Shown here in pieces: positions 41,312 to 49,680 of a DNA stretch of 64,000 nucleotides; within the stretch, counting starts at the first letter, position 1; each line of letters opens with the position of its first letter. A program made the translations under genes and the position numbers. The stretch lies in the NCBI GenBank assembly GCA_965247255.1, contig CBDFGS010000013.1, forward strand, positions 868,001 through 932,000. The letters run 5' to 3'. The notes beneath the pieces were generated by a model that did not search any database, had not been told where the DNA came from, and worked only from the letters and a program-made list of their open reading frames with translations. The stretch is from CBDFGS01 sp965247255. Its GTDB lineage: Bacteria > Chloroflexota > Dehalococcoidia > Lucifugimonadales > CAUZJF01.

Positions 41312-42148
41312 ATGCAAAGGCTGTCCGGTCAGGCGGCGATCGTCACAGGCGGCGCCCAGGGGTTGGGAGGGGCCATCTCGCGGCGCTTGGCCGAAGAGGG
41401 CGCCAACGTCATGATCGCGGACATCGACATCAAGGCCGCTAGCGCCACCGTGAGTGCTATTCGAGACGCCGGGCACCATGCGGAAGCGCTTGAGGTCGAC
41501 GTCAGCAAGCACGACGACATCGCGCGCATGGTGGAGACAACCGCCGCCAAGTGGCAGAGACTGGATATCCTGGTGAACAATGCATTCGACGTACTGACAG
41601 CTGGTAGCGGCGGCGCGATTGAAGTCTCAGAGGACGATTGGGATGGCGGTATGGCCGTGCTGGTCAAGTCGATGTTTCTCAGCGCCAAATATGCGGTGCC
41701 TGAGATGCGCAAGGCCGGTGGAGGAAGCATCGTGAACATGTCGTCGGTCCACGGCGTGCTGATGGCGCCCGGCGCGTTGGTCTACGAGACCGGGAAGTCC
41801 GCTGCGATAGGACTCACGCGCCAGATGGCGACCGAATACGGTCCCGACGGCATTCGCGTAAACTCGGTCTTGCCGGGACATATGGTCACGGAGCGCCTCC
41901 AGCAGGCCCTGTGGGACGACAACCCATCCGGACTCCGCTTCTTCGCGGACCAGTATCCGCTGAGAAAGGTTGGCCGTCCGGTGGACATCGCTAACGCGGT
42001 AGTATTCCTGTGCTCGGAGGAGGCGTCGTTCATCACCGGCCATGCCCTAGCGGTCGATGGAGGCCTGAGCATCCAGCTTCAAGAGAACTTCGGAGTCCGC
42101 CAGGCGCACTATGTCAAGGACCACCCCGATACGAAGCTGCCTTACTGA
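41312..42148 (+). CDS. Short-chain dehydrogenase/reductase
   Basis: This 278-residue SDR has the Rossmann glycine loop TGGAQGLGGAISRRL, the NNAF motif (VNNAFDVLT), the catalytic Ser/Tyr/Lys in SIVNMSSVHG and YETGKSAAIG, and DGGLSIQ near the end. It probably uses NAD(P)H on an alcohol or ketone; the substrate is unknown. A TACAAT -10 box lies at 41272-41277. The mismatch glycosylase, ThpR and PlsY genes follow in the same direction. Confidence 0.88.
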   Translation: MQRLSGQAAIVTGGAQGLGGAISRRLAEEGANVMIADIDIKAASATVSAIRDAGHHAEALEVDVSKHDDIARMVETTAAKWQRLDILVNNAFDVLTAGSGGAIEVSEDDWDGGMAVLVKSMFLSAKYAVPEMRKAGGGSIVNMSSVHGVLMAPGALVYETGKSAAIGLTRQMATEYGPDGIRVNSVLPGHMVTERLQQALWDDNPSGLRFFADQYPLRKVGRPVDIANAVVFLCSEEASFITGHALAVDGGLSIQLQENFGVRQAHYVKDHPDTKLPY

Positions 42149-42175
42149 GGCCGGGTCGCTTTCCGCCGGACCGTC

Positions 42176-42709
42176 ATGAAGACCCTCCCCGACTACCTCG
42201 CGCCAGGGCTCGATATCGTCTTCGTAGGGATCAACCCCGGTGCTCATTCGGCGCGCGTGGGCCACTACTTTGCCTCGCCGACCAACCGGTTCTGGCCCGC
42301 CATCAACCGCTCCGGCCTTCTCACCGAGTCGCTGGATGCGCAGACCGACCACCGCTGCATTGGGCAGGGCATCGGATTCACGGACGTCGTCAAGCGCCCC
42401 TCCAAAAGTGCTTCGCAGCTCCGAGCTGCCGACTTCAGGCAATGGGCGCCGGTGCTGCGTGAAAAGCTGGAGCGATTCGGGCCCCTCATAGTCTGCTTCC
42501 ATGGCATGAGCGGCTATCGCCCGTACCTGAGATACGCGGAAGAGGTCGACCTAAACCCGCAGCTTGGCGTCCAGTCTCGCCCGATCGGGTCAAGCAAGGT
42601 GTTCGTCATCCCTAACCCGAGCCCGGCCAACGCCGCTTTCTCCCTGGACTCTCTCGTTTGTTGGTACAGTCGGCTGGGCGACCTCCGCGACGAGTTGAGG
42701 CGGCAATGA
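42176..42709 (+). CDS. mug: G:T/U mismatch-specific uracil/thymine DNA glycosylase
   Basis: This 177-residue enzyme has the Mug/TDG-fold motif GINPG (VFVGINPGAHSA), the substrate loop VVKRPSKSASQL and the C-terminal NPSPAN, the family equivalent of the catalytic HPSPLS motif. It removes uracil or thymine opposite guanine from DNA. The stop overlaps the start of thpR (ATGA), so the two are co-translated. Confidence 0.92.
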   Translation: MKTLPDYLAPGLDIVFVGINPGAHSARVGHYFASPTNRFWPAINRSGLLTESLDAQTDHRCIGQGIGFTDVVKRPSKSASQLRAADFRQWAPVLREKLERFGPLIVCFHGMSGYRPYLRYAEEVDLNPQLGVQSRPIGSSKVFVIPNPSPANAAFSLDSLVCWYSRLGDLRDELRRQ

Positions 42710-43317
42710 CCGGTACTGTCCGGTCGTTCGTGGCGCTGGAGCTCCCCGTCGAAGCTAAGGAAGCTCTTGCGGTGGTGACCCGGCATCTGCGACAAGCCGA
42801 AGTTAAGGCTGTCCGCACCGTTGATCCAGGGGCAGTGCATCTGACGCTCAAGTTCTTGGGAGAGGTTCCGCCGGACCAGCTCGACCGCATAACGGTGGCA
42901 GCCGAAGCTGTGTCTCGATCGTTGGAGCCATTCTCCCTCGAGCTGAAAGGCGTGGGAGTCTTCCCTAATCGAAGGGCGCCGAGAGTATTTTGGGTGGGAG
43001 TTGGGGGCGATCTGGACTCCTTGCGAGACCTACAAGTGGGCATAGAGCGGTCTATGAATGAGCTTGGGTTTTCCCCTGAGAGACGCGCGTTCAGCCCCCA
43101 CCTCACGGTTGCGCGGCTCAAAGGCGGAGCGCCGGCGGAAGAGCTGCGTCGCGCCACAGCCTCGCTTGACGATGCGCCTCTCGCCAGCGGAGTCTCCATC
43201 GCCGTCGACTCTGTGAGCCTGATGCGCTCCATTCTCACCCCCGCGGGAGCAAGGTACGAGCGGCTGGCGCTTTTGCCCCTTGCCGGGATTGGCGAAGACC
43301 CCTGCGTCGCTGTATAA
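42706..43317 (+). CDS. thpR: RNA 2',3'-cyclic phosphodiesterase (2H family)
   Basis: This 203-residue protein has the two HxTx motifs of the 2H superfamily: HLTLKFLG and HLTVARLK. The start at 42706 gives MTGTVRSFVALELP, the usual family N-terminus, and overlaps the mug stop. Upstream in-frame codons lie inside mug. ThpR proteins open 2',3'-cyclic phosphates on RNA ends and can join tRNA halves in vitro. It belongs to the SDR-mug-thpR-plsY run. Confidence 0.93.
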   Translation: MTGTVRSFVALELPVEAKEALAVVTRHLRQAEVKAVRTVDPGAVHLTLKFLGEVPPDQLDRITVAAEAVSRSLEPFSLELKGVGVFPNRRAPRVFWVGVGGDLDSLRDLQVGIERSMNELGFSPERRAFSPHLTVARLKGGAPAEELRRATASLDDAPLASGVSIAVDSVSLMRSILTPAGARYERLALLPLAGIGEDPCVAV

Positions 43318-43318
43318 T
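43313..43318 (+). promoter_or_regulatory. -10 box of plsY
   Basis: TATAAT lies at the thpR stop with TTGGCG 18 bases upstream (43289-43294). Transcription would begin near 43325, before the GTG start of plsY at 43354 (GAGGG ribosome site). plsY could thus be expressed separately from the upstream genes. Confidence 0.5.
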
Positions 43319-43353
43319 TTCCTTTTACCCACCCAAGCCGAGGGAACAAAAGC

Positions 43354-44004
43354 GTGGATGACGTATTAGCAATAGCCCCGGAACTCACTCTGGCGATTCT
43401 TGTGGCGTATGTTCTGGGGGCGCTGCCGCTGGCGGACCGGATAAGTGCGCGCCTTGGAGTCGATATATTCTCTATCGGAACCGGGTTGGCTGGCGCTTCC
43501 AACGTGCGCCGCTCGGTCGGGAGGTGGCCCGGCCTTTTTGTGCTGATAGGGGATTTGGCGAAGGGAGCAGCCGCTGTCGTTATCGCGGAGGCCCTTGGCA
43601 TCGAGGGCCCATGGGTCCTCCTCCCCGTAGCGGGCGCGGTGGTCGGCCACTGGAAATCTGTCTTTAGTCGATTCAGAGGGGGCGACGGTCTGGTAACCCT
43701 GGGTGGCTCAGCGTTGGCGATGTTTCCCGTCTTTGGGATCATCGCCGTGGCCGTAGCCATGCTCGTGGCGCTGGGCGGTCAGAAGATGCCCTACTCGTCT
43801 CTCCTCAGTGTAGCGTTCGGCTATGCGAGTCTCGTAGGGATCAGCCTCTTCTACGATGAGCAGACCACACTCGCATTTGGCTTCGGTGGGGTGGCAGCAC
43901 TGGTAATGGCCTACGCTCTCAACGGCCACCGCCGCCGCCGCCATATCCCCGAATGGGAGGTAGAGTCGGAACCGAACACAGAGGCTGGACGAGTGCCCTC
44001 ATAG
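43354..44004 (+). CDS. plsY: PlsY-like glycerol-3-phosphate acyltransferase
   Basis: This 216-residue membrane protein has about six hydrophobic segments and the three PlsY motifs: GALPLADRIS (an altered GSxPxxxxI form), GASNVRRSVGRWPGLFVLIGDLAKG and GHWKSVFSRFRGGDGLVT (usual GHxxPxFLxFxGGKGVAT). PlsY transfers acyl from acyl phosphate to glycerol-3-phosphate, the first step of phospholipid synthesis. The third motif has D for K in GGKG, which raises the question of activity; it may be a divergent paralogue. The C-terminal tail is hydrophilic (HIPEWEVESEP). Confidence 0.87.
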   Translation: MDDVLAIAPELTLAILVAYVLGALPLADRISARLGVDIFSIGTGLAGASNVRRSVGRWPGLFVLIGDLAKGAAAVVIAEALGIEGPWVLLPVAGAVVGHWKSVFSRFRGGDGLVTLGGSALAMFPVFGIIAVAVAMLVALGGQKMPYSSLLSVAFGYASLVGISLFYDEQTTLAFGFGGVAALVMAYALNGHRRRRHIPEWEVESEPNTEAGRVPS

Positions 44005-44040
44005 TCGGAATCGCCAGACTCTGCAACCGAGCACAGCGAA

Positions 44041-44070
44041 AGGAGCCCCGGTGGCGATCCCGGGGCTCCT
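44041..44070 (+). terminator. Hairpin between plsY and the Lrp-like gene
   Basis: AGGAGCCCCG pairs perfectly with CGGGGCTCCT around a 10-base loop. It sits between convergent genes and could serve both. The T-run is poor. Confidence 0.65.
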
Positions 44071-44104
44071 TCGATTACAGATGGCTCATCGCCCAGCTAG
44101 CGTT

Positions 44105-44335
44105 TCAACCCATAGAGACACAGGTTGTCGTGCGCACCACACCAGCCATCGAGTGAATCTGCTGTGACACGATGTCGCTGATCTCGTCGACTCCCTCCGC
44201 TTCAAGCACCACAATGACGTCGTAGGGCCCCGTCACGCGGGCCACGTCTTTGACCCCATCCAGACCCCTGACCGTCTCCACCAGGCTCCGAGAATGTCCG
44301 GCGGTCATCTCGATAAGCACATAAGTACGGACCAC
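44105..44335 (-). CDS. Stand-alone Lrp/AsnC-type ligand-binding domain protein
   Basis: This 76-residue protein is only the RAM (regulation of amino acid metabolism) domain: YVLIEMTAGHSRSLVETV, LDGVKDVARVTGPYDVIVVLE and IHSMAGVVRTTTCV. Lrp/AsnC proteins have an N-terminal helix-turn-helix, which is absent here. Such SraA-like small proteins form oligomers and may bind amino acids; they do not bind DNA themselves. The start is GTG. A 15-bp tandem repeat lies 40 bases upstream. Confidence 0.88.
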   Translation of the reverse strand: MVRTYVLIEMTAGHSRSLVETVRGLDGVKDVARVTGPYDVIVVLEAEGVDEISDIVSQQIHSMAGVVRTTTCVSMG

Positions 44336-44374
44336 GCGCCACCTCCATCCGTGCTAAGGATACCCGTAGACTCA

Positions 44375-44434
44375 CCACGGCGACAAGCCCCACGGCGACA
44401 AGCCCCACGGCGACAAGCCCCACGGCGGCAAGCT
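44375..44434. repeat. 15-bp tandem repeat, four copies
   Basis: CCACGGCGACAAGCC is repeated three times without change, followed by a fourth copy with two changes (CCACGGCGGCAAGCT). It lies between the divergent Lrp-like gene and the ThDP-enzyme gene. The copies are contiguous and have no spacer, so this is not a CRISPR array. Confidence 0.95.
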
Positions 44435-44507
44435 CGAAAACCTTCCCAAGTCAAATCATGCGCCATTAGACGCCGCTGATCAAACGGGTGAATGAGATAG
44501 AATAGGC

Positions 44508-44568
44508 GCTCCAGAAAGCCGCAGGTGGGTCTTTGTGGGACTCGCACGCCACACCCACTGGAGCTTTT
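44508..44568 (+). terminator. Terminator-like hairpin upstream of the ThDP-enzyme gene (possible attenuator)
   Basis: GCTCCAG (44508-44514) pairs with CTGGAGC (44558-44564) and is followed by TTTT. The inner part can also pair (GGTGGGT with ACCCAC). It lies just after a -10-like TAGAAT (44498-44503) and about 55 bases before the ThDP-enzyme start. It may be an attenuator at the start of that transcript or a stray terminator. Confidence 0.45.
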
Positions 44569-44621
44569 GCACAAAACGCTCTTCGGCTCGCAACGCCGCT
44601 AGCTAAGGGGAAATCGCCGCC

Positions 44622-46292
44622 ATGCCGATCATGAAGGGGAAAGAAGCCTTGATGGAGGCGCTCCGAGCCGAGCGCGTCCACTACGTTTTCGGGAACCCGG
44701 GTACCAGCGAGAGTCCGATCATGGACGCGATCGAGGGGTTCCCGGACCTGAAATACGTCCTCGTGTTGCAGGAAGGTGTCGCCGTGGGCATGGCCGACGC
44801 GTACGCGCGGGCGACTGGCAAGCCTGCTTTCGTCAACCTCCACATCGAGACCGGCCTCGCCAACGGCATCAGCCTGCTGAGCAACGCCGCGGCGGGCGGG
44901 ACACCCCTCGTCCTTTCCGCGGGCAATAAGGACATACGGGAGCTCGCCCACGGGCGCACGGACCTCGTCAGGATGGTCGAGCAGTTTACCAAATGGAGCG
45001 CTGAGGCGACCTACCCTGAACAGGTCCCATACTTCATCCGGCGAGCCTTCAACGAGGCGAAAACGCCCCCGACGGGGCCAACGTTTGTCTCATTCTCCGC
45101 TAACGCCCTGGACGGGGAAGCGAACGTGGAGATAGCGGCCTCTCCAACAACATACGCTCGCGTGGCGCCCGACCCGCGGGCTATCGAAAGCGCCGCCCGC
45201 GTTCTGGCAGGCGCAGCCAGCCCGGTGTTGATTGTTGGCGACAGGGTGGCGGACGCGCAGGCTACGGCGGAGGCTGTCCGGGTCGCCGAAATCCTGGGCG
45301 CTCGAGTCTACGAGTCGTTGACGTCTGAGGTCGCCTTCCCCACTTCACATCCTCAGTTCGTCGGGTCGCTAAGGTTGGGATACGACGCCTCGTACAAGAC
45401 CCTCTCCGCAGCGGACGCCGTACTCATGGTGGGGCAGATGCTTAACGGGTACTACATGTTCTCAAAGCCCACCCTCAGGTACATGGGGCCGGGCGCCAGG
45501 CTCGTTCACCTGGACTCCGACCAGCGTGAGGTCGGGAGTACCCAGCCCACGGACGTTGGAATCGTGGCCGACCCTAAGACCGCGCTCAAGGAGCTCGCCG
45601 AAGCGCTTGAGGACCTGATGTCAGGCGCCGACAGAGAGGCCGCGCAGGGGCGCACTTTAGATGTCGCCGCTGAGACCAGCCGATCACGGGAGGCCTGGCG
45701 GCGCCGGGTGAAAGAGCGCTGGGACACCGCTCCAATGTCTCCGGAACGAATGATGGCCGAAGTCGCGGCCGCCGTCCCGGCGGACGTCATCATCGCCGAT
45801 GACGCCGTCACCACGCGTCCGGCCCTGCGCGGAGCGATGAAATTCGACGAGCCAGGCAGTATCTATGGAGGGCGAGGCGGGGCGCTAGGCTGGGGGATAG
45901 GCGGTGGCATGGGAGTCAAGATGGCTAATCCCGACCGCCCGGTCGTCGCGGTGCTGGGAGACGGCAGCGCAATGATGACCGTTCAGGGCCTGTGGACGGC
46001 GGCTGTGGAAAACATCCCTGTGGTCTACATAATCTGCAACAACGGCTCGTACCGCGTCCTCAAGATCAATATGAACGCCTACAAACGAGACGTAGTCGGC
46101 GAGCAGACCCCCACCAGCCGGTACGTTGGCATGGACTTCGCTGACCCGCTGGATATCGCGGGGATGGCCAACGCCATGGGCGTAAGCGGAGTGCGGGTGG
46201 AAGACCCGGCGGACCTCCAGCCGGCGGTGAGACACGCCCTCGACTCCGGTAAACCGGCCGTAATCGACGTCGTAATAGACGGCTCCGTTTAG
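44622..46292 (+). CDS. ThDP-dependent enzyme, benzoylformate decarboxylase/acetolactate synthase type
   Basis: This 556-residue protein has the three ThDP-enzyme domains. The first carries the catalytic Glu in LQEGVAVGMADAYARATG. The middle one is the Rossmann-like linker (VLIVGDRVADAQATAEAV). The last carries the ThDP/Mg motif GDGSAMMTVQG to NNGSY. GNPGTSESP near the N-terminus favours the benzoylformate decarboxylase/oxalyl-CoA decarboxylase side over acetolactate synthase. No small ALS subunit gene is adjacent. The likely role is decarboxylation of a 2-oxo acid; the substrate is unknown. Confidence 0.88.
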   Translation: MPIMKGKEALMEALRAERVHYVFGNPGTSESPIMDAIEGFPDLKYVLVLQEGVAVGMADAYARATGKPAFVNLHIETGLANGISLLSNAAAGGTPLVLSAGNKDIRELAHGRTDLVRMVEQFTKWSAEATYPEQVPYFIRRAFNEAKTPPTGPTFVSFSANALDGEANVEIAASPTTYARVAPDPRAIESAARVLAGAASPVLIVGDRVADAQATAEAVRVAEILGARVYESLTSEVAFPTSHPQFVGSLRLGYDASYKTLSAADAVLMVGQMLNGYYMFSKPTLRYMGPGARLVHLDSDQREVGSTQPTDVGIVADPKTALKELAEALEDLMSGADREAAQGRTLDVAAETSRSREAWRRRVKERWDTAPMSPERMMAEVAAAVPADVIIADDAVTTRPALRGAMKFDEPGSIYGGRGGALGWGIGGGMGVKMANPDRPVVAVLGDGSAMMTVQGLWTAAVENIPVVYIICNNGSYRVLKINMNAYKRDVVGEQTPTSRYVGMDFADPLDIAGMANAMGVSGVRVEDPADLQPAVRHALDSGKPAVIDVVIDGSV

Positions 46293-46337
46293 CGCGACCC
46301 ACGCACGGCGGTCCGGCTGGCCCGGGATAACCCTCGC

Positions 46338-47408
46338 ATGCGACACATCCTCCACGCCGACTTCGACGCATTCTTTACCTCCGTCGAGCAGCTGGACGAC
46401 CCCGCAATACGTGGAAAGCCGGTGGTCGTCGGCGGGCGCCCTGAAGATAGAGGTGTCGTCGCCTCCGCTTCCTATGAGGCGAGGCGCTTCGGAGTACGGT
46501 CCGCCATGCCCATGCGCACCGCATTACAGCGCTGCCCGAAAGCGATAAGGGTCCCGCCCCGGTTCGACCGCTACCAGCAAGTGTCCCGCCAGGTGATGAC
46601 CATGTTTCGAGAAGTAACCGACCTGGTGGAGCCGCTATCCATCGACGAGGCCTATCTCGATGTGACCGAAGCGGCCGGGACCCAGAGCGATGCTGGGCGC
46701 ATCGCAGCCGCTCTCCGTGCGAGAGTGCGGTCGGAGCTGGGCCTGACCATCTCGATCGGCGTGGCCACCAGCAAGTCGCTGGCGAAGATCGCATCGGACA
46801 TGGACAAGCCCGACGGACTCACCGTCGTTCCGCCGGGCTCCGAGCGCCGGTTCCTGGCCCCGATGCCCGTAAGCAAGCTTCCGGGCATCGGACCCAAGAC
46901 AGCGGCGCGTTTGGAGTCGGAAGGCGTTCGCGCCATCGGAGAGTTGGCCACCAGGCCCATGCAGTGGGCGATAGCGACTTTCGGTCGCTCCGGGCCCCAC
47001 TTTCGGCGGCTCGCGAGGGGCCAGGACAGTAGTCCGGTGATAGTCGAGCGCCGGCGAAAGTCGGTCAGCGCGGAGACGACGCTCGCCAAAGACACAGGGG
47101 ACCCCGACGCCCTGTTAGAACTCGTAGACCGCCTGAGCCAACGAGTGTCGCGCCATCTCGCCGACAGCGGACTGCGCGGCCGAACCGTGAAGCTCAAGCT
47201 GCGCCTGGCCGACTTCACCACGTTCACTCGGCAGCGGACGCTGCCATCACCGGAGGCGTCCCCCGACTCAATCTCGGGCGCGGCGAAGGCGCTGCTGGAG
47301 CGTGAGCTGCAGCCGGGCAGGCTGTTCCGGCTGGTCGGGGTGGGCGTGTCCGGGTTCGACGTCCCCGAGACCGCCCCTGTCCAACCGCGGCTGTCTGGCT
47401 TCGAATAA
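46338..47408 (+). CDS. dinB: DNA polymerase IV (Y-family translesion polymerase)
   Basis: The 356-residue enzyme begins ILHADFDAFFTSVEQLDD with the first catalytic Asp, has YEARRFGVRSAMP, the SIDEAYLDVTEA acidic pair and the helix-hairpin-helix LPGIGPKTAARLESEGV. The little-finger domain follows (RRRKSVSAETTLAKD, TVKLKLRLADFTTFTR). Family length and order are normal. It copies past damaged bases at the cost of errors. It has no β-clamp motif that I can be sure of; the C-terminus ends QPRLSGFE, which resembles a clamp-binding QxxLxxF. Confidence 0.95.
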   Translation: MRHILHADFDAFFTSVEQLDDPAIRGKPVVVGGRPEDRGVVASASYEARRFGVRSAMPMRTALQRCPKAIRVPPRFDRYQQVSRQVMTMFREVTDLVEPLSIDEAYLDVTEAAGTQSDAGRIAAALRARVRSELGLTISIGVATSKSLAKIASDMDKPDGLTVVPPGSERRFLAPMPVSKLPGIGPKTAARLESEGVRAIGELATRPMQWAIATFGRSGPHFRRLARGQDSSPVIVERRRKSVSAETTLAKDTGDPDALLELVDRLSQRVSRHLADSGLRGRTVKLKLRLADFTTFTRQRTLPSPEASPDSISGAAKALLERELQPGRLFRLVGVGVSGFDVPETAPVQPRLSGFE

Positions 47409-47410
47409 GC

Positions 47411-48337
47411 CTAGCCGACGCTCTCGCCGACAGCGTTCGGGTAGCCGCTCAGAAACTCGTCGGCATCGACTGCGCTTCGGCCTTCAAGCTGAAGGCGATG
47501 GACCGCTAGCACCCCATCCCCGGTGGTGATGCCCACGCCGGCGCCCGGCAGCGAGACCACCCGGCCCGGAGTCGTGCTTTCTGAAGCGACAGCGTCGGCC
47601 TCGATCACTTTGAGGAGCTTTCCCTTCAGTCGGCTGAACGAGCCGGGCCACGGCTGGTAAGCGCGCACTTGCCGCTCTATTACCACAGCGGCTAAACTCC
47701 AGTCGATCTCGCCGTCCTCTTTCGACAGGCGCTTCGTCGTCGTAGCGGCCGAACCGTCCTGCCCCTCAGACTCGATCCCGCCCGCAGCCCACTCGGGCAG
47801 CACCTCGACGAGCAGCGAAGCCCCCATTTCGAAAAGGCGCACCGTCAGCTCTTCGGCGTTCTCCCGAGCCCCAATTTGCGTCCCTCGGGCGGCGATAATA
47901 GGCCCGGTATCCATCCCCTCATCGAGCTTGATAATAGTGACGCCTGTACTCTGGTCGCCGTTAAGTATCGCTGAGGAAACTGGCGAGGGGCCCCGGTATT
48001 TTGGCAGAAGCGAGGGGTGAATGTTGAGGCACCCCATCGGAGGCAGCTCAAGCGTTGGGGAAGGCAGCATGACCCCGTAAGCAGCCACAAAGATGACCTG
48101 TGCGCCAAGGCCGGCCATCTGTTCGTGCGCGCGGTCCGACCTTAGACTCTTTGGCTGGAATACCGGCAGCCCGCGCTGCTGAGCGAACTGTTTGACGGCC
48201 GGGGCCAATAACCGCTTGCCCCTGCCGCTGGGTCTGTCCGGCCGCGTATACACCCCGACAATCTCGTGCCCGGCATCGAGGAGCGACGACAGCACGGGGA
48301 CCGCGAAGGCCGGGGTCCCCATGAATATCGCCTTCAC
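47411..48337 (-). CDS. fmt: Methionyl-tRNA formyltransferase
   Basis: This 308-residue enzyme formylates initiator Met-tRNA. Markers are IFMGTPAFAVPVLSSLLDAG at the start, the folate and catalytic motif SLLPKYRGPSPVSSAILNGD, GVTIIKLDEGMDTGPII and the C-terminal OB-like region starting at QVRAYQPWPG. The GTG at 48337 gives the family's usual start; an ATG 39 bases upstream gives 13 extra residues without similarity. It is not next to def or priA here. The convergent neighbour is dinB. Confidence 0.94.
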   Translation of the reverse strand: MKAIFMGTPAFAVPVLSSLLDAGHEIVGVYTRPDRPSGRGKRLLAPAVKQFAQQRGLPVFQPKSLRSDRAHEQMAGLGAQVIFVAAYGVMLPSPTLELPPMGCLNIHPSLLPKYRGPSPVSSAILNGDQSTGVTIIKLDEGMDTGPIIAARGTQIGARENAEELTVRLFEMGASLLVEVLPEWAAGGIESEGQDGSAATTTKRLSKEDGEIDWSLAAVVIERQVRAYQPWPGSFSRLKGKLLKVIEADAVASESTTPGRVVSLPGAGVGITTGDGVLAVHRLQLEGRSAVDADEFLSGYPNAVGESVG

Positions 48338-48401
48338 TGTCGCACGCCCCGAAGATGCCGCATTCGAGCGCGACATCGGAGCAGTTTGCCTACCTCGACC
48401 G

Positions 48402-49367
48402 CTATGCCGTTGCCGCCTCCGCTACCTTCGCCGACGCGGTCCAGCCGAGCTGCTCGACGACGGGCCGGATCTCGGCTAGCTCGCGTTCGTCGACCGGCAG
48501 CGTCGGAGGGCGCGGAGGACCGGCCGGCTGCCCCACGGCGGCCATCAGCCCCTTGATCTGCCTGTACCCGCCTGAGCGCTCGCCCGTGGCGGTCATCCAT
48601 GCTGCCATCGCTTCACGCACCCCGTCCTTCTTCTCCTGGGCCTGCTCATAGCGGCCCTCTTCCAGGAGCCGCCAGATCTCCATGTCGTGCTGCGGGTGGA
48701 CGGCGACCAACGCGCTGATATAGCCCCGCGCTCCGTTCTTGTGAGCTCGCACCGATTGCCCTGTGTTGTCGATCACGTTGAAGACGTCGGAGAACTCACG
48801 CATCGTGTCGTAGTCGTCGGGATTGGGAGTACCCCACTTTATAGCGACCACGTGCTCTGCGTCAGTCAACCTGAGCATCGTATCGGCCCTCATCGCCTCC
48901 TGCAAAGGGTCCTTGCAGAACCAGTGCGTGTTGTAGATCATGATGCCTATCTCTATCGCATCGGAGATGTCGGTGTAGAAACGCACCAGATCGTCTTGCT
49001 GGGGGTGGTGAAAAAACGGCAGATCGATCTGCAGGCCGATGGCGCCGAGGTCCTGGGCCCGCTTGGCGTCCTCGATGGTATGAAGGGTGTTCTTGGGCTT
49101 TAGAGCGCAGATTACGGCGGTGCCGGAGGGTGCCGCGTTGACCACCGTCCGCAGCAGGTGAGGCCACTCATCGTCGCTCATATCGGGACCCTCTCCCATG
49201 GCGGCGGCCACCTTTAGGGGTGAGATGCCCGTGCCGAGCCCCTGTTCCACCCACCAGTGGGTCAATTCCGTGGTCCGCGACAGGTCCAGTCGAAAGTCGT
49301 CGTCGAACGGCGTTGGCAGTGTGGCGATCGTTCCCCCGATCAGCTTCCTCAGCTCTTCGCGGTTCAT
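48402..49367 (-). CDS. Dihydrodipicolinate synthase family aldolase
   Basis: This 321-residue TIM-barrel protein has the DapA/NanA pattern: GTIATLPTPFDDDF near the start, the IMIYNTHW (usual YNxP) motif with the active-site Tyr, and the Schiff-base Lys in VVAIKWGTPN (usual KxxS/T). The second tyrosine and GGxxG regions are not the classical lysine-pathway forms, so it is probably a catabolic aldolase or decarboxylase on an unknown 2-oxo acid rather than DapA itself. No neighbouring transporter or dehydrogenase points to the substrate. Confidence 0.85.
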   Translation of the reverse strand: MNREELRKLIGGTIATLPTPFDDDFRLDLSRTTELTHWWVEQGLGTGISPLKVAAAMGEGPDMSDDEWPHLLRTVVNAAPSGTAVICALKPKNTLHTIEDAKRAQDLGAIGLQIDLPFFHHPQQDDLVRFYTDISDAIEIGIMIYNTHWFCKDPLQEAMRADTMLRLTDAEHVVAIKWGTPNPDDYDTMREFSDVFNVIDNTGQSVRAHKNGARGYISALVAVHPQHDMEIWRLLEEGRYEQAQEKKDGVREAMAAWMTATGERSGGYRQIKGLMAAVGQPAGPPRPPTLPVDERELAEIRPVVEQLGWTASAKVAEAATA

Positions 49368-49538
49368 GCTCTAGACTCCTTAACTTCGGCTTCCGGCCGT
49401 GCAGCATCGTATGTTCGGTAGATTCGCAAGCGTGAGTTTAGTCGCGCTCCAGGCGACTGTCAAACCTGCCCCGGCGTCGGTGAGGATCCGGCCGGTAATC
49501 GCGTTTCAGTGTGGGCGATATCATCCATTCTCAGGTAG

Positions 49539-49553
49539 TTACATTATTCACAA
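49539..49553 (+). promoter_or_regulatory. Possible Rex operator
   Basis: TTACATTATTCACAA carries one exact Rex half-site (TTCACAA) with a weak other half (the consensus is TTGTGAA-type inverted repeat). It lies directly upstream of the -35 box of rex, where autoregulation by NADH-sensing Rex would be expected. Confidence 0.4.
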
Positions 49554-49557
49554 GCCG

Positions 49558-49586
49558 TTGACTGAGCATCGTTGGCTAGATACAAT
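49558..49586 (+). promoter_or_regulatory. Sigma-70-type promoter of rex
   Basis: TTGACT (49558-49563), a 17-base spacer and TACAAT (49581-49586). This gives a leader of about 90 bases before the rex ATG at 49681. Confidence 0.75.
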
Positions 49587-49680
49587 CAACCTCGAATTGG
49601 CGGCCAGTTTCTGACCGTTGGCCTGGTCAAAGGGGCGACTTCCTCAGGGTCTCACAGGGGCGTTGACGCTAAGGAGATCG

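Larger units (their letters stand above)
49368..49680. other. Divergent spacer with the rex control region
   Basis: The 313 bases between the dapA-like gene and rex hold the rex promoter (49558-49586) and a half-matching Rex operator (49539-49553), listed separately. Nothing else is seen. Confidence 0.6.

Noticed and set aside
44375..44434. Possible CRISPR array
   Set aside because: The 15-bp units are contiguous with no unique spacers, and no cas gene is near.
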